Under the pieces are notes generated by a model, which saw only the letters and a list, made by a program, of their open reading frames with translations, made no database searches and was not told the DNA's origin. Positions 31,541 to 37,397 of a stretch of DNA of 37,397 nucleotides are shown here, piece by piece. The stretch comes from a virus. How positions within the stretch are numbered: position 1 is the first letter of the stretch; each line of letters starts with the position of its first letter. Location of the stretch: IMG/VR virus record IMGVR_UViG_3300007960_004287, positions 1-37,397 of that record, one strand, 5' to 3'. A program made the position numbers and the translations under genes.

Positions 31541-31994
31541 TCTTAAAAATCATGTGTTTAAGGTTTTCGGGCGTTAATACTCGCGTTCCTGTTTTTTGTT
31601 CAAGCTCTGAGATGGGCCATGTGTATTTAGAAATATCTAAACATGAACAGTCATCTCTTAGTAATCCAACAGTTAGTGTTTGAAACGATTGGGAGTGTGA
31701 TCCGTCCATGGCTTGATCCTTTGCCATGCCACGCATTACCACAACCCCATCAAGCCCATCTGGGTCTTCAAAGAAAACCTCTGCTGGTGCTCCAAACATG
31801 TGTAGCTCTACCTTTGTTATAAATAGATCATTATCCTCACAATGCTTCTTCAAACGCAACCATGGGTTTTCAAAGCCTGGACGATCATAATCTCCGTACA
31901 CTTTAGTCCCATCATTTAAAGTAATCTGCCAGCTAATGTATAGCTTATTATAGCACAGATCCTCAAAGTATGGGTCAATGGATGTACATAGCAT
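31488..31994 (-). CDS. Hypothetical phage protein
   Basis: A 168-residue protein with a beta-rich first half (LYISWQITLNDGTKVYGDYD, WLRLKKHCEDNDLFITKVEL) and a second half containing GAPAEVFFEDPDGLDGVVVM and an SQSFQTLTVGLL strand. I recognise no family, enzyme motif, metal site or membrane segment. AAGGAG precedes the ATG at 31994. It is part of a block of six short genes between phoH and recA. The 53-base overlap with the next gene is the longest in the window. Confidence 0.8.
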   Translation of the reverse strand: MLCTSIDPYFEDLCYNKLYISWQITLNDGTKVYGDYDRPGFENPWLRLKKHCEDNDLFITKVELHMFGAPAEVFFEDPDGLDGVVVMRGMAKDQAMDGSHSQSFQTLTVGLLRDDCSCLDISKYTWPISELEQKTGTRVLTPENLKHMIFKNGSPKKQHEEVQKHLNR

Positions 31995-31997
31995 ATT

Positions 31998-32318
31998 CTA
32001 CTCCTTGATCCTATGAATTGCACTACGTAACTTACGAATGTGACTCATTGTCTTAGGCTCTTTCTTTCTCTTATCGTCTGCCGCAGAAGACGCATTCTCA
32101 GTCATGATTACAACACCATACTCTTTATTTCTGGCATATAGATCCATGTCTGTTGGCTTCTTAATAACCTCTGTTTTCTTATTTGCAGTAAGTGAATCAC
32201 GATAAGCAGTTACAGCCTTTAGTGACCTTTCTAGCTCTACGGATAGTTCCTCTGCTGACATCTTTAGATTCTCAGCAATGTATTCCTTATCTGAATTTGA
32301 AAGCGGTCCCTTCTTCAT
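31998..32318 (-). CDS. Small HTH-like protein
   Basis: A 106-residue protein. Residues 4-42 (LSNSDKEYIAENLKMSAEEL then SVELERSLKAVTAYRDSL) have the helix-turn-helix spacing of short regulators in which a paired helix decides when to bind DNA. The second half has DLYARNKEYGVVIMTENASS, a conserved-looking strand and turn, then a basic tail (KRKKEPKTMSHIRKLRSAIH). A role as a transcription regulator within the middle gene block is plausible but unproven. GAGGAG precedes the ATG at 32318. Confidence 0.75.
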   Translation of the reverse strand: MKKGPLSNSDKEYIAENLKMSAEELSVELERSLKAVTAYRDSLTANKKTEVIKKPTDMDLYARNKEYGVVIMTENASSAADDKRKKEPKTMSHIRKLRSAIHRIKE

Positions 32319-32319
32319 A

Positions 32320-32661
32320 TCAAGAACTCCTCATTAAAAGTCTTCGGGCTTGAGTGTAGTACAATGTATTCTTGGTCTTTAGAAATTTCTCATAACGTTC
32401 ATACGTCTTGGCATCAACCTTTCTAAACTTAAAAAGCTTTTGAGTCAGGTACTGCCTGGAGTCTGTATGATGTGGATCAACCAATTCTCCACGGGCATAC
32501 TTTACGAAATGATTTGTCTTACCGCTGGTGGTTACTAGCTTCACAACAGCTTGATCTTCCTTTTGGGTTGGATTGCCATTCTTATCCAAGAAGACAATAT
32601 CGGCAACATCTGGGTCTGGAAGATTTAGTCCCTTCAGGTCGTCTTCTGTTAGTCTATCCAT
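32320..32661 (-). CDS. Hypothetical phage protein
   Basis: A 113-residue protein. The first 60 residues (LKGLNLPDPDVADIVFLDKN and QAVVKLVTTSGKTNHFVKYA) appear beta-rich with an acidic lead; the rest is basic and helical, with several Tyr (FRKVDAKTYERYEKFLKTKN). No family is recognised. GGAGAAA lies somewhat far upstream of the ATG (about 11 bases), and the gene overlaps its upstream neighbour by 13 bases, so coupling is likely. Confidence 0.78.
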   Translation of the reverse strand: MDRLTEDDLKGLNLPDPDVADIVFLDKNGNPTQKEDQAVVKLVTTSGKTNHFVKYARGELVDPHHTDSRQYLTQKLFKFRKVDAKTYERYEKFLKTKNTLYYTQARRLLMRSS

Positions 32662-32900
32662 TCGTTAAGTTTCTCCATTTTTGCCTTAAGAATCCTAATC
32701 GCCTCTGCCTCGTTTACTGCATTAAATGAGAACTGAGCTTTTGTAGTAATACCATACTTTTCTAGCAGTCTGTTTCCAATAATCTCTGGCTCAAGTAGCC
32801 CATCATTATTCATCTTGCGAATGTCCACTTTCATTGTCACAGTAACATTGTGTGGGCAGTCACGCCTAGCAATATGTTTTGACTCTTTATTCATCCCCAT
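32649..32900 (-). CDS. Small hypothetical phage protein
   Basis: An 83-residue protein with HNVTVTMKVDIRKMNNDGLL as a beta pair, TTKAQFSFNAVNEAEAIRIL as a strand and helix, and a final amphipathic helix. The repeated strand-helix order could be a small alpha/beta sandwich. It is unrecognised. The ATG at 32900 has GGTG 7 bases upstream; a second ATG at 32894 and a TTG at 32906 are alternatives, so the first two or three residues are uncertain. Confidence 0.75.
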   Translation of the reverse strand: MGMNKESKHIARRDCPHNVTVTMKVDIRKMNNDGLLEPEIIGNRLLEKYGITTKAQFSFNAVNEAEAIRILKAKMEKLNEWID

Positions 32901-32902
32901 GA

Positions 32903-33250
32903 TCAATCACCATTCTTAATCCAGTTTAGCTTTTGCTGCGGAGTCATCTTATTGATTTTACGCTGCTCCTGGCGAACCTTGCGTCTTTCCTGCTCTTTTG
33001 GATTATTAATGTTATCAGCAGCTTGCTTGTCTTGTAGCTCATAATGACCCATATTTTGGGTATTTCTGTCTGCTAGATGCTGAACAGTGCCAGGATCACC
33101 CCTGACGAAAAAATTTGGAGGCGAGATAAACACCTTGACTAGTTCGTTTTTCCCGCAGTGTGGGCATACGTGAACAGATGGTGCGTCGTGCGGCTGAAAG
33201 ATCTCAGTATAGTAAGCACATTTCTCACATTCAAAATCATACGTTGGCAT
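32903..33250 (-). CDS. FmdB-type zinc-ribbon protein
   Basis: A 115-residue protein starting PTYDFECEKCAYYTEIFQ, the opening of the FmdB/CxxC_CXXC_SSSS zinc-ribbon family, with the second knuckle CPHCGKNELVKVFISPPNFF. The N-terminal Pro after Met and the PPNFF turn are typical. The last 60 residues are basic, Gln/Lys-rich and probably helical. Family members are thought to be nucleic-acid-linked regulators, but the role in phages is unclear. The ATG at 33250 is chosen over one at 33265 because AAGGAG lies between them. Confidence 0.85.
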   Translation of the reverse strand: MPTYDFECEKCAYYTEIFQPHDAPSVHVCPHCGKNELVKVFISPPNFFVRGDPGTVQHLADRNTQNMGHYELQDKQAADNINNPKEQERRKVRQEQRKINKMTPQQKLNWIKNGD

Positions 33251-33271
33251 TTTGTTCTCCTTCAAATAATG

Positions 33272-33295
33272 GGAGGCTAACGGGTGCTAGCCTCC
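33272..33295 (-). terminator. Stem-loop in the only sizeable intergenic gap
   Basis: On the minus strand GGAGGCTAGC, a four-base loop (ACCC) and GTTAGCCTCC form a 10-base-pair stem with one G-U pair. It lies in the 75 bases between the phoH stop (33326) and the zinc-ribbon gene. No T run follows (CATTATTTG), so it is not a classic intrinsic terminator. It could be a weak or factor-aided terminator, an RNA processing site or a 3' end protector for the upstream message. The structure is clear; the function is not. Confidence 0.5.
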
Positions 33296-33325
33296 ACATA
33301 GTAATCAATCAGAATCTCTGTTTTT

Positions 33326-34006
33326 TCACAGGCGAGCAATAATATCCGCAATAATTTTATTACGCACAATATCTGTTGGAGTTAATCTGCATAGAGAAAC
33401 TCCATCAATGTCTGACAGTCTGTACATACAATCATCAAGACCGCCAATACAATCGTCTGGTAGGTCTGTCTGAGTAACGTCGCCATTAATAACAGCCTTG
33501 GAATCAATTCCAATTCGTGTCAAAAACATCTTAATTTGTTCGTATGTCGCATTCTGTGCTTCATCTAGTATCATAAATGTTTTGTGAAAATTTCTACCAC
33601 GCATGTATTCTAGCGGACAAAGCTCAATAATGTTCTTAGACTTAGCCATATTAAAAGTATCTGGGGTCAGATATAGCTTCATTTCCTCAATAATTGGAAT
33701 GAGGTATGGCAAAATCTTTTCCGTAAGTGTCCCTGGCAAAAACCCAAGACCGCGACCAGACTCTACCACTGGTCTTGTGATTACGATCTTATCAATCCTT
33801 TCCTCTAGCAAATACTGACAAGCCAAGCCCACTGCTAGTGCGGTCTTACCAGAACCGGCAGGACCACTACAGAATGTAACGTCAGAATTATTCATTGCTT
33901 TGATATAATCTGCTTGGTTACGGCTTTTTGGCTTGAGTACTTTCTTTGTTGGTGGAGCCTTTTTCTTTGCAGGAGTTAAAGGCGTTAGCGGTTTTTTTCT
34001 TGACAT
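33326..34006 (-). CDS. phoH: PhoH-like P-loop ATPase
   Basis: A 226-residue PhoH family ATPase. A basic N-terminal tail (residues 1-28, Lys/Pro-rich) precedes the core. RNQADYIKAMNNSDVTFCSG leads into Walker A GPAGSGKT (48-55). KIVITRPVVESGRGLGFLPG is the conserved PhoH block, FMILDEAQNATYEQIKMFLT holds Walker B with the DEAQN signature, and GDVTQTDLP is the sensor-like segment. PhoH is widespread in phages; RNA-related helicase or ribonuclease roles have been proposed, and its function in phages is unsettled. AAGAAGGTG precedes the ATG. Confidence 0.92.
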   Translation of the reverse strand: MSRKKPLTPLTPAKKKAPPTKKVLKPKSRNQADYIKAMNNSDVTFCSGPAGSGKTALAVGLACQYLLEERIDKIVITRPVVESGRGLGFLPGTLTEKILPYLIPIIEEMKLYLTPDTFNMAKSKNIIELCPLEYMRGRNFHKTFMILDEAQNATYEQIKMFLTRIGIDSKAVINGDVTQTDLPDDCIGGLDDCMYRLSDIDGVSLCRLTPTDIVRNKIIADIIARL

Positions 34007-34020
34007 GTTTTGTCACCTTC

Positions 34021-34989
34021 TTAGGATGTTGTAAAATCATTGTTTTTGTTTTCGTAGGTTAATGTAATACTAGCATTTGAACCTCCCGCGTCTGCTCCGC
34101 TTTCTGAGAAATCTGATAGATAATTTTTAGCCCCAAGGTTAAAAGTAAAATCAGAGGTAACAATAGCTATAGATTTATTATCTGCTAATTCACTAGCTGG
34201 TGAATCCTTGCCAATATCAAATGTGGCAAAGTTATCACGTTTCAGACCAGTAAAAGAACATGAAATTCCTACTGGCATCTGTAGGAAAAAGTAATCATTT
34301 ACATTCTCATCTGCATCATATCCAGACCATGGGCTTCCATAGTTAACAATATTAGTGTATGTAAACGTGAGTTGAATATTGATTTCCTGTATACCGTAGA
34401 CAGTTTGGCTATCAACCTCTAAACCATTAGTAAATGCCGTGGTAACTTCAGAAGGTAACGTAGATGATAGAATATCTATGTATTTTCTTCGTAGCGTAGT
34501 TGCTGATTGTGGTGATGTTGGTAGCCCTGAAGCACCACTAGTTCCGTACTTTGCTATTCTTGACTCTAGTGTAATCTCTTCTGTAAGAGATCCATCTGCG
34601 GTCATGGAATAGGATATGGAAGTTATTCTACATTTATAGTATGTTACAGTAGTGTATGACCCAGAATTGCCGATGTTAGAAGTATCATCTTGACCATAAA
34701 TGATTGCTATATCTTTTGTGGCGAATGTACCTTTATCATAGCCAATATCTGATATTACGTGACTTGCAAATGGATGGAATAGACTATCTCCAGAAGAAAG
34801 AACTCTACTGATGTTTATAGTATGAGTCTTATCTTTGGTTTCATAGATAAATTTTTGATAGTGCCTGCCCTCGTCTGGCTGAAATACCCTATCAATACTA
34901 GAGCTAACACCGACAGACTGAACACCATTTAAGAATGCTCCATTTACAGCAACGGCCTTACAGGCCCAAAAGATACGATCATTAGCCAT
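34021..34989 (-). CDS. Tail-tube-like virion protein
   Basis: A 322-residue protein with strong beta character and high Ser/Thr/Asn/Gly. Near the N-terminus GAFLNGVQSVGVSSSIDRVF followed by DKTHTINISRVLSSGDSLF resembles the start of phage tail tube proteins, in which a QsVgi...f turn is followed by a long beta strand. Later stretches (YYKCRITSISYSMTADGSLT, GIQEINIQLTFTYTNIVNYG) fit a large beta barrel or decorated tube subunit. Homology is judged by eye and is only moderate. The gene lies between dut and phoH, away from the virion genes at the left edge and on the opposite strand. GGAC precedes the ATG. It could instead be another beta-rich virion protein. Confidence 0.7.
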   Translation of the reverse strand: MANDRIFWACKAVAVNGAFLNGVQSVGVSSSIDRVFQPDEGRHYQKFIYETKDKTHTINISRVLSSGDSLFHPFASHVISDIGYDKGTFATKDIAIIYGQDDTSNIGNSGSYTTVTYYKCRITSISYSMTADGSLTEEITLESRIAKYGTSGASGLPTSPQSATTLRRKYIDILSSTLPSEVTTAFTNGLEVDSQTVYGIQEINIQLTFTYTNIVNYGSPWSGYDADENVNDYFFLQMPVGISCSFTGLKRDNFATFDIGKDSPASELADNKSIAIVTSDFTFNLGAKNYLSDFSESGADAGGSNASITLTYENKNNDFTTS

Positions 34990-34991
34990 GC

Positions 34992-35465
34992 TTAACGTCC
35001 AGTACTGCCAAAGCCCCCGGTCCCACGATCAGATTCATCCATAGAAGTGACCTCACCAATAGATACACATCCAATAGCCTGAACAAGAAGTTGTGCGATT
35101 CTATCGCCAATTTCTATTACTACTGGTTCATCTCCATGATTCTGTAGAACAACGCAAACCTCGCCTCTGTATCCAGAGTCAACAACCCCAGCAAGTGTGT
35201 CAATGCCCTTCTTAACTGCCAATCCAGACCTGGGCCAAATGAGCCCAACATAACCAGAAGGTATGGCAAGCACAAGCCCAGTTTTTACCATGGCTCTTTT
35301 ACCTGGATCAATTACTAAATCCTGCACAGAACAAAGATCATAACCAGCATCATCTGGGTTTGATTTTCTTGGCATTTGTGCCGTCTTAATAAGTCTTAAG
35401 ACTTTTAGTTCAGTATTTGTAGACGGTGGAACAACAGTAACACCATGTGAAAAAATGTTTGTCAT
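34992..35465 (-). CDS. dut: Deoxyuridine 5'-triphosphate nucleotidohydrolase (dUTPase)
   Basis: A 157-residue trimeric dUTPase with all five motifs: I DDAGYDL (38-44), II WPRSG (77-81), III AGVVDSGYRGE (92-102) with the catalytic Asp, IV GDRIAQLLV (120-128) and V RGTGGFGSTG (147-156), which closes over the substrate. It converts dUTP to dUMP, keeping uracil out of phage DNA and supplying the dTMP precursor. A 28-residue lead precedes the core. AAAGGA lies before the ATG at 35465. It follows the reductase gene by 17 bases, and together they form a nucleotide-supply pair. Confidence 0.96.
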   Translation of the reverse strand: MTNIFSHGVTVVPPSTNTELKVLRLIKTAQMPRKSNPDDAGYDLCSVQDLVIDPGKRAMVKTGLVLAIPSGYVGLIWPRSGLAVKKGIDTLAGVVDSGYRGEVCVVLQNHGDEPVVIEIGDRIAQLLVQAIGCVSIGEVTSMDESDRGTGGFGSTGR

Positions 35466-35482
35466 AAAGTCCTTTCCTATGT

Positions 35483-37397
35483 TTATCTAATTTCGCAGCT
35501 TCCACCTGAGCAAGCCCATTCCTGTTCTGCTTTGACGTTGTTTTCCTCTTCTATTACTTCTGTATAATCAACGTCTGTATACTCTCTCCGCATGTCAACC
35601 CATTCTTTCCATACGAATACATCCTTCATGCAGTATGTTAGCATCTTTAGGTCGCCATTCATGTACTTATCAGCAAAACGTTGGCATCGCTCCAGATACT
35701 CCTGCTTGTCTTTGCCCTTAATCTTTTGACCAAAGCCAAGCAGACTATCGCAGGCTGCCCATAGATTATCCTCAAACAATCTTAGGCCAACTTCAATAAG
35801 ACCGCTAACAAAAAGTGAAGCATCACCATAACGTTGTACCTGTTCAGTTGGCAGATAGACAGTAGTGAATGGTGCTTGTGCATAATCTTTGTCACCAGCA
35901 ATTGGAAGTAGCGACACACCACAGAAATACTGTCTGTTGTCATACAGGAAGTTTGTAACTTCTTCCCATTCATCTGGCTTTACATTGATAGTGTTGGAAA
36001 CATTGTGAACAAGCCACTTCTGAGTGCATAGCTCAGGATTAGTACCATTTACAACCCAGCTCTGCTGTGTGCTTTTCACATAGTTTAACAAGTCTACAGC
36101 ATCAAGCTGATTCTTGGTCTTTGACCCGTCTGGAACCTCAACACAGAATGATACAACATCATCTGAGTCGTTATTTGACCATACGCTTTCTTCACAAGCT
36201 CTTGGGTTCTTGCCTCTGAAGTGCTGATAAATTGGTTCCATCTTGTTGGCCTGAACGCGACGAATGTAACGCTTGGCGTGATGTGGGTGAATACCAGACG
36301 ATGTTCCAAGAATACAACTGGAAGTGCCTTCTGGCTTAACACATGTTGTACGTGCCGCTTGGTTAATACCAATAAGATTAGCAACCTCCTGGTTGGTTTC
36401 TCTTACTATTGTAGCACCACGCTTCTGAATTTCTGGATCTAGACAAATCTCATGTTGTTCCATGATGCCAGTCATTGAAACGCCAAGCAGTGCTTCTCTG
36501 GCGATAATACGCTCAGATACTTCACCCAGATAGGAGAAACTAGTAAATCCAGCTTGAAGTGTACCAATGATAGCGGCAGACACGCAAGCATCATAAAAGT
36601 CTTGCTCTGTCTTCACCTTGGAACAATTAATAGTTGATAGATTACATGCCTGCCAACCAGTTTCTCCGGTCTTTTCATCAACAGGCCACATGCCAATCTC
36701 AACGCATGGATTAACAATAAGCTCAGTTGAGTCTGACCAAATAAACCCAGGCTCTCCAAATTCCTTAACAGAACTCATTAGTTCTGAAAATTCTTCCAGA
36801 GTGGTTTTATCTCTTAGCAAGAGAGCAGAATTGTTAGATCTACCTCTTTGTGGATTTTCTATAAACCAATTTCCTGTCTTAGCCTTTGCCATTTCTTCGT
36901 CATCCGGCGAGAACACGCAGATAGTTGCACTCCTACGAACCCCACCGCTAATAACAGCATCAGCAGCGTACATAACAATATCATATGCATCGACCGACTT
37001 TAGCCGATCACCTCCGTTTTTAATAACTCTCTCAAAAACTTTTTTGATGTTGTTTAAAGCCTTTTTAAGCGGTTCTGGTCCCGGTGCTTTTCCTCCACTT
37101 GATTTGAGTAGTGATCCAGCGGGTCTAATCTGTGAATAATCAAACGTGACATTCTTAGCATTATAACCTGGAAACAACTCGCAATCATCAAAATAACTGC
37201 TAACAAGAACTCCAACTGCATCTGACCATCCTTCTATTGAGTCTTCTATAACGAACTTCTTTGAGCCGTTCTTACTCTTTACGAAATTTGGTAGTTTTCC
37301 TACGTGATGTGTTTGTACTGAAAACCCAGTGCCACATCCGCATAGCAGGAGATACATACATTCCTGAAAAAATCGTGGCCTATCGGCGTATGAGGCA
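35483..37397 (-). CDS. nrdJ: Class II (adenosylcobalamin) ribonucleotide reductase, 5' end outside window
   Basis: At least 638 residues; the frame stays open to the window edge, past an internal ATG at 37357, and the added residues (ADRPRFFQEC before MYLLLCGCGTGFSVQ) continue the family pattern, so the true start lies outside. It matches the monomeric RTPR-like class II enzymes. NPCVE holds the thiyl-radical Cys between Asn and Glu (N216, C218, E220 counted from the internal Met), ACNLS has the second active-site Cys, and PEGTSSCILGTSSGIHPHHA is the phosphate-binding loop. The C-terminus ends CSGGSCEIR, the redox Cys pair matching CEGGAC of the Lactobacillus enzyme. It reduces ribonucleotides without oxygen or metal-radical subunits but needs cobalamin from the cell. 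Confidence 0.94.
   Translation of the reverse strand, partial: ASYADRPRFFQECMYLLLCGCGTGFSVQTHHVGKLPNFVKSKNGSKKFVIEDSIEGWSDAVGVLVSSYFDDCELFPGYNAKNVTFDYSQIRPAGSLLKSSGGKAPGPEPLKKALNNIKKVFERVIKNGGDRLKSVDAYDIVMYAADAVISGGVRRSATICVFSPDDEEMAKAKTGNWFIENPQRGRSNNSALLLRDKTTLEEFSELMSSVKEFGEPGFIWSDSTELIVNPCVEIGMWPVDEKTGETGWQACNLSTINCSKVKTEQDFYDACVSAAIIGTLQAGFTSFSYLGEVSERIIAREALLGVSMTGIMEQHEICLDPEIQKRGATIVRETNQEVANLIGINQAARTTCVKPEGTSSCILGTSSGIHPHHAKRYIRRVQANKMEPIYQHFRGKNPRACEESVWSNNDSDDVVSFCVEVPDGSKTKNQLDAVDLLNYVKSTQQSWVVNGTNPELCTQKWLVHNVSNTINVKPDEWEEVTNFLYDNRQYFCGVSLLPIAGDKDYAQAPFTTVYLPTEQVQRYGDASLFVSGLIEVGLRLFEDNLWAACDSLLGFGQKIKGKDKQEYLERCQRFADKYMNGDLKMLTYCMKDVFVWKEWVDMRREYTDVDYTEVIEEENNVKAEQEWACSGGSCEIR

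Noticed and set aside
31488-31994. A frameshift joining the two overlapping genes before recA into one protein
   Set aside because: Both frames have their own starts and stops, the first ends with a normal basic tail, and no slippery sequence with a downstream structure is evident; overlap is more likely.
1-37397. CRISPR arrays, tRNA genes, insertion sequences or an integrase/attachment site
   Set aside because: No regularly spaced repeats, cloverleaf-forming stretches, terminal inverted repeats or recombinase motifs were noticed by reading; coding density leaves almost no room for them. A tRNA scan would settle the tRNA question.

Overview
The window is part of the genome of a tailed double-stranded DNA bacteriophage (Caudoviricetes), probably a large lytic one. 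The evidence is a dense run of phage-type replication and nucleotide genes (DnaE polymerase in two pieces, DnaQ-like exonuclease, SSB, DnaG-like primase, DnaB-like helicase, RecA, Rad52-like annealing protein, PhoH, dUTPase, dNMP kinase, class II ribonucleotide reductase), two virion-type proteins, and almost no non-coding DNA. Base composition leans to AT by eye (not counted). Nothing in the sequence names the host. I see no tRNA, rRNA, CRISPR array, integrase or insertion sequence.

Layout. Positions 1-1637 are on the plus strand: the end of an unrecognised gene, a small cysteine-rich conserved protein, and a Gly/Ser/Thr-rich probable virion protein closed by a strong hairpin terminator at 1657-1687. 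That terminator sits where transcription converges. Everything from 1690 to the right edge is on the minus strand, so it reads from right to left: class II ribonucleotide reductase (cut by the window edge), dUTPase, a tail-tube-like structural protein, PhoH, a block of small unknown proteins (33250 down to 31055), RecA, an EDxHD-type nuclease, a small possible recombination mediator, a zinc-ribbon protein, DnaB, primase, dNMP kinase, a RecB/Cas4-like nuclease, an exostosin-like glycosyltransferase, the split DnaE with a DnaQ-like exonuclease between its halves, SSB, a glycan island of about 16 kb (19179 to 3543), a VSR-like homing endonuclease, a Rad52-like annealing protein and a zinc-ribbon protein.

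How the genes fit together. The minus-strand genes mostly overlap by 1-20 bases (TAATG, ATGA), and most have a clear Shine-Dalgarno sequence, so they look like one translationally coupled program. NrdJ, dUTPase and dNMP kinase supply dNTPs. DnaB, primase, DnaE, the exonuclease and SSB form a nearly complete replisome; no clamp or clamp loader is visible here. RecA, the annealing protein and the nucleases handle recombination. The glycan island has about 14 recognisable or probable glycosyltransferases, with a fifteenth among the replication genes, plus a sugar nucleotidyltransferase, an NAD-dependent epimerase/dehydratase and two or three methyltransferase-like proteins. None has an obvious membrane segment and there is no flippase or polymerase, which points to a glycan built in the cytoplasm, perhaps on virion proteins.

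The most notable points are the DnaE polymerase split at the palm/fingers boundary with a proofreading exonuclease gene in the gap, and the large soluble glycosylation island embedded in the replication transcription unit.
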